From Selaginella moellendorffii (lineage: Eukaryota > Streptophyta > Lycopodiopsida > Selaginellales > Selaginellaceae), in the NCBI RefSeq assembly GCF_000143415.4, contig NW_003314438.1, positions 83,934-147,933 of the forward strand: 64,000 nucleotides of DNA. Direction: 5' to 3'. The notes beneath the pieces were generated by a model, which searched no databases, was not told the DNA's origin, and was given only the letters and a program-made list of their open reading frames with translations. The first letter of the stretch is position 1. The number at the start of each line of letters is the position of its first letter. The position numbers were made by a program, and so were the translations under genes. This document shows positions 55,461 to 64,000 of this stretch, piece by piece.

Positions 55461-56783
55461 ATGAGAACTTCATGGCTAGTAGTGTTCTTCGTAGCTTTGG
55501 CACTGGAGATCTTGTGGAGCTCGAGAGTGAGTGGATTCTATGGCGATAGCGCTGCGATTGAGTCTGTCAGTCGCCGTGGAGCTCATGTTGGAATTGTCGT
55601 TCCAAACATGTACGAGTTTACACCTCTGCTCGAACAAGGAAGATTTGTTGCTGATGCCACGATTCCCTTCATCGATATTGGAGGTTGTTTCATCACACTT
55701 TGAGATTTCTCGAGCTTGGAATCTCTTTGTCTCTTTCAGGAAGAAGGTTTCATATCGGAACAATCCATGGAAAGCGTTCCATTGTCGTCATCTCTGGTCT
55801 TTCCATGGTTTGCAAGAAGTTATTTCTCCACAGCTTTTCATATGAATTGATCGAATGTCTCGCAGCTCAATGCCGGGACCACGACGCAACAGCTGCTTGA
55901 CCATTTCCGGATCGACGTTGTCCTTCATTACGGCATCGCAGGAAGCTCGAATCCTTCGCTTCACATCGCGGACGTGAGCATCGCTTCTTCGTGGATTCAC
56001 ACCGGCCTGTGGTACTGGCAGGTTTGTCTCAAATCCGAAACTTTAATAAGATATTCAATCTCAAGAAATCTTCTCATCTTGCAGCGGTATGGTCAAGGTC
56101 CCAATGACGAACTCTCTCTGGAGCAAAATGGAGACTACACTCGTTTGCTTGGCAATCTCCACTTTGGATCATACAATGATCCCTCAAATGAAAATTCCGA
56201 CAACAAGCTGGGACACATCTATTTCCAGCCCGAGGAAGTTTTTCCCATCACTGGTACACCAGAAGTTAGACAACACGCATTCAAAGTTCCAGTCTCAAGA
56301 ACACTCTATGAAACCGCGCAAAGAGAGCTGATGGTAAGTCTTCTCTAGATCTTCTTCTAACTTCCATTGGTTTTTCTAGAATTTGGAGCTCAAAGCATGC
56401 CTCAACTCCAGTTCGTGCTTGAGCTCCGAGCCCAAAGTTCTCTTCGGTCTCACCGGATCCAGCGCAAACGTTTTCCTTGACAACGCTGCTTACCGCACTC
56501 TTCTCTACGACAAGTTTGGAATCTCGAGCGTGGACATGGAGTCCGCCGCAGTGGCTCTGGTAGAGTTCTCTAAGATCTTCCCCTTGTGGTTTCCAAAATC
56601 TCATCTTGATTCTTCCAGACTTGCTACGCGCAAGGCAAACCTTTCATCATCTTTCGCTCCATCTCCGACCTCGCTGGAGGCTCGGATCACTCCAACGAGG
56701 CGATCCAATTCAGCGACCTCGCGGCCGAGAACGCGGTGATTGCTGTCGTGGAATTCATCCGATCATCCCACGCGACGTTTTAA
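55461..56783 (+). CDS. Secreted nucleoside-phosphorylase-like protein, 346 aa, 6 exons
   Basis: Exons 55461-55683, 55740-55807, 55866-56021, 56085-56333, 56380-56559, 56619-56783; total 1041 bases. Residues 1-25 form a signal peptide (VVFFVALALEILWSSRVSG). Then the PNP/UDP phosphorylase fold: GIVVPNMYEFTPLL, LNAGTTTQQLLDHF, VVLHYGIAGSSNPSLHIADV, SSVDMESAAVAL with the substrate-binding Met-Glu-Ser, and IIFRSISDLAGGS with the catalytic Asp. Plant relatives include bark storage and wound-induced vegetative storage proteins that enter the secretory path. Its end lies 55 bases from the end of the convergent methyltransferase gene. Confidence 0.9.
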
Positions 56784-56838
56784 GCCAAGCTTGTAATCGT
56801 TTGAAACAGTGATGAAGTTATGGGCAGAGCTCGTAGTA

Positions 56839-58153
56839 TCATAGAGTTTGTGATCTTCGGTTCTTGACCCCGACAATGTAAGCGTTCCAGGCGTCACACT
56901 GGTTGAAGCTCTCGAGTTCTTCGTAGTCTCCTTTATCATCGTTTGTGTTGTCAAGGCCATTCTTTCTCTCGAGCAGCTCGGGCCTCTCGCACAGCCACAA
57001 GTGAGTTGAATCGAATCCAGCCTCGTCTAGGCAGTCACGAACCTCTGGAATCGTCCACCTGGGAACACATATAACAAAAAGAAAACACTGATTGAATCGC
57101 GAACTTAAGACCGAACTTACAATCGCCAGTGGTACGAAAAGGCGTGACGAAGAACTCTACGCGACTTGGCCAGCTGGAAGTGCAAGCTTATCCTCGTTGT
57201 CCTCTTGATAATGTCGAACTCTTCTTGCTCCCAAGTGTACTGGCACAAAGCAAACAAAGTAATGGAATCGCTGCGTTTCTTTAAAGAAAAAATAAGTCTC
57301 GTACCGTGAAGTCGCTGTAGCGTCTGCGGATCCTTAGCGACTGCTCGGACGACAATCCTCCATACAGATCCATCACAAACACTCCACCTTTGTTGCTAAT
57401 GGAGCTCAGTGCTTGCCGGAAGTAAGACACCAGATCCTTACGTTCCTGGAGGCAGCAGCAGCTAAAGTTCAATGCACAGATGATATCGGAGCGTTGTTCC
57501 ACTCTTGTTTCTTCTGGATCTTCATCTCCTTCTCCACCATTCCTTGTCTCTACAGAAGCTGGAGATCTGTTCTCGAGCACAAACTTACCCGACTTTGCTA
57601 GCGGATGAAGCACATTCTGGTGGAACAAATGAACACGATCTGCTGTGTCACCCCGACCTCCCAGCACGTTGTTCTTGAGCCCCCAAGAGAGAGCATCGTC
57701 ATCCAGATCCACGCCGACAGCTGTTCTTCGCGCGTCGCCTCGCACCCATTCTGCGCTGCTCATGAAAAGTTACTGGAGAAGCCCAAGAAAAAACTCAAAC
57801 CAGATCAAAGCTGTGCCGCAGAAATCCTCGCGCATATGGAGTGGAATTCGACCTCCAACGTAAGTGAGAAAGAATTTCTGCAAGTAGCTGATCTCTCCCC
57901 GCGGAGCCTGCAAGTTTGTCCAATCTTCTCAAACCAAAAGCAAGAAAAAGAGCCAACGCTTTACTTGAACAGCGCGCTGGTACAAATCGTGCTTGAGCCC
58001 CTCGTCGCATTCCTCGTCCCCCTGCACGGCCGCCGCGCCATTGCCGTCATCGGCGCCATCGGCATCTCCCTCCAATGCGCTGTGGCAGTCGAATGCGGAA
58101 GAAGGGAGCTCCTCCTCCAAGCGCTTGCGGTGATGCTGCTTCTTCTTCCCCAT
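56839..58153 (-). CDS. Class I SAM-dependent methyltransferase, 361 aa, 5 exons
   Basis: Exons in transcript order: 58153-57965, 57907-57801, 57755-57305, 57239-57121, 57058-56839; total 1086 bases. A basic and acidic head is followed by PLHMREDFCGTAL (SAM-binding start, at residues 80-95), RTAVGVDLDDDALSWGLKNN (acidic loop), DIICALNFSCCCLQERKDLV and GGVFVMDLYGG. The end, FNQCDAWNAYIVGVKN, is also family-typical. Substrate unknown. A CCCTAAACCCCTAAACCC stretch at 58161-58178 forms a telo-box-like leader element. Its last exons occur again, broken, at 58862-59240 and 60175-60640. Confidence 0.85.
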
Positions 58154-58452
58154 TCTCTTGCCCTAAACCCCTAAACCCTTTAAGGATATTCTATTTTCCC
58201 TAAACATAACTAATTAGTCAATAGCCCTAGATTCTTCTCGGGTTCGAATCTTTTCTATGAACGGGCAAGATATAAATCCCTAAAGTATATTCCTCTCCAT
58301 TTGAAAAATCATAACACTGCCCTGCACTGGCGGCCGTCAGTCAGCGCCACAATTACGCGGGCGCCTCGTGTGTGTAGACCTCCGTACGTGATGATCCAAC
58401 CGATTTGATCTAGCCCCGGAATCTTTCTCTGAAACAACGCGCGAGCAAGAGG

Positions 58453-58855
58453 ATGATCCACAGCGCGGTAATGCTGATCGCATTCTTTTCACTCCAGGTA
58501 ACTACAGCTCAAGCATCCAGAGCTCCATCTCCTTCTCCTGGAGGTCAAGCTCCAGCTCCAGCTCCAGCGCCAGCGCCAGATTCTTATGAAGTCACAGTGC
58601 CAGCGGCGGCGAGCTCTCCGCCATCGCCGCCAAGCTTCCGCTTCCAAGGCTCCCGTTGTCGATCCCAGCGCTCTCGGCGCGGATCGTTCCTCGCCCTCGA
58701 TGAGCAGCCGGCGGAAGATTGGGATCGGCGTGGGCGTGTTCTTGGGCTCCTTTGCCGCGGTCTTTGTCTCGCTCGTGTACCGCAGGAGGAGATGTAACGT
58801 CAAGAAAGTGGAGCATGGAAGCAAGCGGATCCCATTCCGGGAAGAGCTCTAGGAA
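58453..58855 (+). pseudogene. Proline-rich, single-span membrane protein gene with frame conflict
   Basis: Frame 1 from ATG at 58453 gives a signal peptide (SAVMLIAFFSLQVTTAQA) and an arabinogalactan-like APAPAPAP/SPSP stretch. Frame 2 gives a membrane span (IGIGVGVFLGSFAAVFVSLV), a basic stop-transfer run (RRRR) and a tail stopping at 58852. The two fit one type I membrane protein only if one base is extra or lost near 58625. No intron rescues it that I could find. A worse copy is at 59850-60160. Confidence 0.45.
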
Positions 58856-58861
58856 GATCTT

Positions 58862-59240
58862 TTGGCCCTGACAATGTAAGCTTGACTCTCCGGTTCTTCG
58901 TAGTGGGTTGAATCGAATCGAGCCTCGCCTAGGCAGTCGCGAAACTCTGGAATCGCCAACCTGGGGAGAAACAAACAAACAGTCCACTCATTCCAGGGAT
59001 AAACCAACTTAGATATGAAACAGCGTGACAAATGCAAGCTTATTTTCTTGTCAATGTCGACTTCTTGTTGCTCCAGGCCTTCGTTTGTTCTTTCCAGCCA
59101 AAATCGCATCGCGTTACTTCAACTTTTGTTTCGCACTTACGTAGGATGCGGAGACTTTTACGAGAGACGTACTGTCAAATCGCAGTAGCGTCTGACGCGT
59201 CAACAACTGCCCGGACGAAAATCCTAGCTTTCAATTGAAA
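58862..59240 (-). pseudogene. Methyltransferase 3'-exon debris, copy 1
   Basis: Blocks match 56870-57060 and 57300-57360 of the neighbouring gene, including the WNAYIVGVKN-type and VRDCLDEAGFDST-type segments, with frame changes and deletions. Confidence 0.7.
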
Positions 59241-59245
59241 CTCAC

Positions 59246-59640
59246 CATGCTTTATTGTGGATGAAATTCTCATCAGCCAAACAGGGAACCAACAACACCT
59301 TCGAAAACACCACCGATCTCGTCCTCCACTTTCGTGTCAATGCCGTCGAGTCGAGTAGCTTTGGTGGAGGACGTGAAAGGAACCCAGTGGTACACTCCAT
59401 ATCTTATTGAGAAGGTGGAGCTACGGATCGCCACAAGCAAGGCAAATAATTCTCAGATAACAACAAACCATCACATTGATCCTGCGCGATTCTAAGGACG
59501 GACTGAAAAGAAAAAAAGCAGTTCCTTACAGTCAGCTTTAAATGAATGATATTGATATCATACTATCAAAATGATCACAGTATTTCCATTCTCAAATTCC
59601 CCTTAGTAAATTCTTAAAGAGTATATTCTTTTTCATCCTC
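59246..59640 (-). pseudogene. Aerolysin-like gene remnant, internal deletion
   Basis: 59246-59400 matches the gene's last exon (60640-60975) with a piece missing; 59410-59640 matches its 5' flank (62370-62560). Nearly the whole coding region has been lost between them. Confidence 0.7.
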
Positions 59641-59849
59641 GGCCTCGTTCAACCGGATCGTCCGCCACAGCCGCTGCTTCCTCGGACGAAGATTTCTTGT
59701 GCGAATCCACCCGCAAGAATCCATACGTGCTGGATGTGAGGGCGCCAGGGAGCGCCCTGTGTACCATGTTCCAACCGATTTGATCGATCAAACACCGAAA
59801 GTCTTTCTCTGGATCGAGATTCGAGAGAAACAACACTCGAGCAAGGGAC

Positions 59850-60160
59850 AAGAGGATGATCCACAGCGCGGTGATCCAGGTAACAACAGCTCAAACATCC
59901 CGAGCTCCAGTCCCAGCTCCTAAGCACCAGCTGCAGCTCCAGATTCTTACGAAGTCACAGTGCCAGCGGCAGCGACCGAGCTCCGCTCCATTCCCCAAAG
60001 TCCCATTGTCGATCCAGCGCTCCTGATTCCTCGTCCTCGATGAGCAGCCGGCGGAAGATTTGGATCGGCGTGGGCGTGTCTTGGGCTCCATTGCCGCGGT
60101 CTTCCCGTCGCTCGTGTTTCGCGAGAGTGGAGGATCCCATTCCGGGAAGAGCTTTAGAGT
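59850..60160 (+). pseudogene. Copy of the proline-rich membrane protein gene
   Basis: Starts ATGATCCACAGCGCGGTGAT like 58453 but lacks part of the signal peptide and carries stops and frame changes, while the membrane-span codons are still recognisable. Confidence 0.65.
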
Positions 60161-60174
60161 TGCTAGAAAAGATC

Positions 60175-60640
60175 TTGTAAGCTTAACTCTCCGGTTCTTT
60201 GTAGTCTTCTCCTGTATCATCGTTTGTGTTGAGCCTCGCCTAGGCAACCACGACACTCTCGAATCGCCAACCTGGGATCAAGAAAACAAACAGTCCACTC
60301 ACTCCAGCGAACTTAAAATCAGCTTGATACGAAACAGCGTAACGAAGCTGGAAATGCGAGCTTATCTTCGTCTTGTCCTCTGGATATTTCCGAGTTCTTC
60401 TTGCTCCCAAGTCTCTGTTTGCTCCTTCCAGCGAAAGGTACGATTTTTCGCTGGAAAGAACAACATCAAACTCCTATTGCCTGCAAAACAAAATAAGTGA
60501 CAGACAAAATGAGTGACGAGACGCCATTTTCGATTCGTACCGTCTGTGGATCCTCAACAACTGCTCGGACAAAAATCCTTCATCACAAAAGGCACTCCAC
60601 CTTTCCTGCCAATGGAGCTTAGCTTTACATAAAACTCACC
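60175..60640 (-). pseudogene. Methyltransferase 3'-exon debris, copy 2
   Basis: Blocks match 56890-57060 and 57300-57420 more completely than copy 1. It abuts the last exon of the aerolysin-like gene, whose stop codon is at 60668. Confidence 0.65.
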
Positions 60641-60667
60641 ATAATTTTATTGTCGATGGAACTCTCA

Positions 60668-62242
60668 TCAGCCAAACAGGGAACCAACAACACCACCGAC
60701 GACTTTCTCAGTGCCCTTGGTAACTCCAGTAACCACAGTTCCCGTTCCGCTAACAACAGAACCCACAAGACCACCACTACCAGTAGCTGGTTTGGAAGCA
60801 GCGGCTGGTTTGGAAGGAGCCGAGCCACTGATCACGCCCCTGACGTTGAAAATGGACACACCTTCGTAAACACCACCGATCTCGTCCTCCACTTTCGTGT
60901 CAATGCCGTCGAGTCGAGTAGCTTTGGTGGAGTACGTGAAGGGAACTCTGCATTTTCCCCTGGTACACTCCACTGCCACCTTGGCCTGGAGCAAGAAAGA
61001 AAAGGGAAAAGAATCAAATTGAATGAGCCTGAGGCTTGAAAACTTTCTCACCTCTCCTCCGGGAGGCACGTCTTTGATGAGATAGCCAGACTGGAATGTA
61101 AGCAGGTTGGTCATCTCCTTTCCGAGCTCGGTCTCGGTGGTTTTCTCCACCCCGACTGTGACGGTGGCTTCTACGGAGGCGATCTCGGGGATTCCAGCGC
61201 TCACGGTCAGGCTGGTTTCCAGTCCCACCGTCTGGGACGTCATCCAGCGGTTGCTCGTTGATACGGACTCGGTGAAGCTGACTTGAACCTGGAGGTCGGC
61301 GTTCTGGCCACCGTTGTTCACCACCGAGCCTTGGCCGACGACCAGAGGACGGATATCGGTCACCTCCGCAAGCCCGAGAAGGTACTTCACGTTGAAGATG
61401 TGCTTGTTGCTGGTTCCATCATAGACGGTGAAGTGTGTCGCGGCGTTGTCGACGCTCGAGGAGACGGCCTTGAGCTTGTTTTCGTTGTCGCTACGAAGGA
61501 CAAAGAGGCCCGAGTCGTATCCGACGCAGCGGATGGTGATCATGTTCTTACTCACTCTGGATGCGTTGAAGTGGCAGAAACGATCCTCGAGAGCGGCTTC
61601 TTTCTTTGTGTCTGCGATGATCCAGTCATCGTTGTCAGTGTCCCGGCGCCAGAAGAGCTTGCTGGTAACGCTCTGGAAGATAAAGTTCCCGTCCACAAGT
61701 GGCGTGGCCTGGAAAGCTCCCTCGAGCTCGCGGCTGTCCATGTTGCACCGCAACGACTTATCTCCCGAAGAGGCGGATAGAAACTTGCCGTTGTTGGCCT
61801 TGAGCATTAAGAAAGTCGGGAAATTGAGAGCAAGGCTTTCGGCGTTCTGCACTTCGGCCGCTGGGAAAACGTCGAGACCGTCGATTGTGGACTTGATAAC
61901 GATCTTGTTCTTGGCATCGGGAGCTTCGACGATCTGGAAATGATAAGTTTTGTCGCTTGGATCCTTGGGCTCTTCATGGTCTGACGGAATTGTTCCTGGC
62001 GAGGAATTGTCGTAAAATCTCCTCCAATAGCGGCCATTTGGAGCACGGATCATCACCGTCGAATCCGAGTTGTCTTTGGAGTTGTAGAGGGCTTCATATG
62101 TTGAAAGACGGGTTCTCTCCTTGGAGGAGAAGAAGTTGAAAGGGAGGTAGTTCAAAACAGCACTCAGTGTCAGGTAGTTCCCTTCGGCATTCTTCAGCGT
62201 GAAGTAGTGGGGGAGCCTCACTGGTTTGGTGTTGGACGTCAT
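60668..62242 (-). CDS. Agglutinin-aerolysin-like protein, 502 aa, 2 exons
   Basis: Exons 62242-61052 and 60985-60668; the 66-nt intron has GT-AG ends and is in frame without stops. Residues about 8-290 form two beta-trefoil-like agglutinin units (LPHYFTLKNAEGNYL; FLMLKANNGKFLSASSG), as in amaranthin-type lectins. From about 295, VTDIRPLVVGQGSVVNNGGQ and the long Ser/Thr-rich beta stretch (SVEATVTVGVEKTTETELGK) match the aerolysin/ETX-MTX2 pore-forming fold found in plant lectin fusions. The tail is Gly/Val-rich. No signal peptide follows the chosen Met; a probable leader intron ends at 62256. Role is likely defence; no toxicity is shown here. Confidence 0.8.
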   Translation of the reverse strand: MTSNTKPVRLPHYFTLKNAEGNYLTLSAVLNYLPFNFFSSKERTRLSTYEALYNSKDNSDSTVMIRAPNGRYWRRFYDNSSPGTIPSDHEEPKDPSDKTYHFQIVEAPDAKNKIVIKSTIDGLDVFPAAEVQNAESLALNFPTFLMLKANNGKFLSASSGDKSLRCNMDSRELEGAFQATPLVDGNFIFQSVTSKLFWRRDTDNDDWIIADTKKEAALEDRFCHFNASRVSKNMITIRCVGYDSGLFVLRSDNENKLKAVSSSVDNAATHFTVYDGTSNKHIFNVKYLLGLAEVTDIRPLVVGQGSVVNNGGQNADLQVQVSFTESVSTSNRWMTSQTVGLETSLTVSAGIPEIASVEATVTVGVEKTTETELGKEMTNLLTFQSGYLIKDVPPGGEVRKFSSLRLIQFDSFPFSFLLQAKVAVECTRGKCRVPFTYSTKATRLDGIDTKVEDEIGGVYEGVSIFNVRGVISGSAPSKPAAASKPATGSGGLVGSVVSGTGTVVTGVTKGTEKVVGGVVGSLFG

Positions 62243-62605
62243 CCCTCCTTGTGATCTGCAAACCGAGAAAATTGTTACCGAGAGCAAAGCATAAGAGCAA
62301 TGCATGGAGCAACTTACAACTTGCAATGCAATAGGATGATGTTGTATGAAGACTCGCAGCTAATATTTATACAGCGGCAGAAGCATCTTGAACCACAAGC
62401 GCAAAAGGCGATAATTCTCAAATAGCAACAAAACGTCAATATTGGTTGTACTAGAAGGATCGCAAAGAAAAACGCAGAATCGTACCGTCAACTTTAGATG
62501 AATGATACATAACACCTTCTCAGAGTAGTAAATTCCCTCAAAGGTCATCCTCTACAGATTCACACTGTAAGAACATCATAAACACTTGCTTACTTGGTCG
62601 AGCTC

Positions 62606-64000
62606 TCAGCTTGTAATTTGAGTCCACGGTCTGCCATCTACCATCTTGGTCGCCAGTCCCTTCGGCAGCTTCACAGTTTCTCCCTGCTTGAGGATCATAA
62701 CCAGATTGTTGGGATCGGCTAGAACACCGATATCTGCTATTGGATTCTTGTCTAGCACCAGCAAATCTGCGTAAGCTCCCTCTGCCACGCAGCCAATCTG
62801 GCCATCCATGTTGAAGAGCTGCGCACAGGTACTTGTCGCAGACTTAAGAATCGCTATAGGAGACTGCACGCGTGATCGTAGAGAAAACTCTTCGAGTTGA
62901 TGGTCGTGCATCGAACCAAGCAAGTCCGTCCCAAAACAAATATTCACACCTCGTTGGTCTGCTAGTGCCACCACGTCTAGTCCTCTCTCTAGCAAGTCCC
63001 CTACCTGCAGGCCCAGTAAGTAGAAAGAACGAAAAGTTATCCTTCTATCACCTTTGCAACAAGCTCCGGGGCCATACCGGACGCTTCACCCTGGCGACGA
63101 ATTTGATGGTATGTCACAAGAGTTGGTACTAGAAATGCACCTTTCACCTTCATCAAATCTAAGCATTCCGTGTCAGCGAGCTGCATAAAACCAGTTAGAT
63201 TTTAAGTCGTTGCAAAACCAAGATAAAAGGACTCACGTTTCCATGCTCTATGCTACGGACCCCAAGCTCTAGCGCTCTCTTTACAGCTGTAGCGGTGTAG
63301 GCGTGCGCGCATACGTACTTGCCGCAATGCGTAGCCTCTTCTACAATGGCAGAGATTTCTTCAGCTGAAAACTGTGAAACAAAGTCATTTGGTGCGCAAA
63401 ACCAACTAGAGAAGCATTACCTGCAAACTAGTAAGATGATCAGTTGGTGAAGAGACACCGCCAGACGCCATGATTTTGATATGATAAGCGCCTTTTCGAA
63501 GTTCATCTCGAGCAGCTTTACGAGCTTCAGCGACGCCATCGCATACCCGACCAAGGGCTAAGGAGCCCGAGCACGAGCAAATGTCGTCTTCTCCCGCCAG
63601 TCGCATATCTCCGTGACCTCCTGTTTGTGAGAGCGCATGGCCACCAAAAAGGATCCTCGGGCCAAGAATTGTTCCTTCTTCCACTGCCTGTTTGAAGATG
63701 ATTGGTATCAAGACGTGTAGATCTGGAGCAATAGCATCTTCTTTCAAAAACATGAACAGGCCATAGAATGAACCTGACAACCAAATGCAGCTTCTCTGAG
63801 ATGCATGGCTAGAATAAGTTGGAGACATACCTTTGCAAGTCCCCAGTCGCAGCCGCCAACGTCTCTCACAGTCGTAAAACCCCGCATCAGCATGTTTTGC
63901 AACACCTTGGTCGCCCTCGCAGTGATAAGAGAAGCCGGAATACTTGACATATCATGCAAGTTCGCGCTTATAGCCGTGACATGGACGTGAGCGTCACAAA
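62606..64000 (-). CDS. Amidohydrolase (imidazolonepropionase/prolidase-like), 5' end outside window
   Basis: Exons in transcript order: 64000 (cut)-63831, 63687-63421, 63371-63237, 63180-63052, 63004-62606, all in phase with GT-AG ends. DAHVHV near the edge is the first metal-binding HxH. YHIKIMASGG supplies the carboxylated Lys position, VCAHAYT and SIEHGN the next His residues, and NICFGTDLLGSM the catalytic Asp. ALSQTGGHGDMR and the end motif GAYADLLVLDKNPIADIGVL are typical of Xaa-Pro dipeptidase-like amidohydrolases. At least 366 residues are present; about 60-90 are probably missing at the start. Confidence 0.88.

Noticed and set aside
58225..58250. tRNA-like T-loop GGTTCGAATC
   Set aside because: No cloverleaf arms or anticodon stem fit the neighbouring 70 bases.
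61283..61943. Plus-strand open frames opposite the lectin gene
   Set aside because: They are shadows of the well supported minus-strand gene and lack family motifs.

Overview
The window looks like nuclear DNA of a seed-free vascular land plant, most likely a lycophyte of the Selaginella type. This is inferred from a SOSEKI gene, a MORN-type PIP5K, intron-poor pentatricopeptide repeat (PPR) genes with many decayed copies, a plant-style Ty3/gypsy LTR element, and introns of only about 40-100 nt. No bacterial, viral or organellar gene order is visible.

Region 1 (1-9005) holds two tandem copies of an unfamiliar gene. Copy A (1-1578) is truncated on the right. Copy B (about 2796-9005) runs from a TATA box through a ParB-like region, a possible methyltransferase remnant, a Lys-rich and acidic linker and an FCP/SCP-like HAD domain. 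A 22-bp palindrome (ATGGCRTG, six bases, CAYGCCAT) recurs about a dozen times here. Four introns carry it 9-11 nt before the 3' splice site, and two copies lie in coding sequence. Copy B is broken by a one-base frame change and two in-frame TAG codons. Region 2 (9006-13860) is AT-rich with decayed repeats, including a 48-bp tandem repeat.

Region 3 (13860-27400) is a PPR cluster. It has one intact gene (20769-22307, minus), one nearly intact gene with a single frame shift (14038-15637, plus), at least six decayed copies or fragments, and a Fic-domain pseudogene. An AT-rich desert (24300-26530) interrupts it. Region 4 (27400-29040) has a UBX-like remnant and a three-exon gene of unknown family.

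Region 5 (29869-34877) is a young Ty3/gypsy element with 174-bp LTRs differing at one site. It carries gag and PR-RT-RNaseH-IN pol, but three lesions make it non-autonomous. Just downstream, on the opposite strand (about 35790-37665), lies a heavily AT-decayed fossil of the same family, recognisable only by comparison with the young copy. Region 6 (37680-40400) holds gene debris, with DMT-transporter-like and LRR-like remnants.

Region 7 (40967-64000) is gene-dense. It contains IMP3 (minus) and an NSUN-type RNA m5C methyltransferase (plus) sharing a 70-bp promoter gap with a telo-box, then PIP5K, SOSEKI, an alpha/beta hydrolase and a TLC-domain membrane protein. After a 2.2-kb gap come a secreted nucleoside-phosphorylase-like protein and, tail to tail, a class I methyltransferase. 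A partial tandem duplication follows, containing a proline-rich membrane protein gene, methyltransferase debris and an agglutinin-aerolysin-like gene. The last gene is an amidohydrolase cut by the right edge. Exon junctions of the main genes were read base by base, and lengths in frame were checked by addition.
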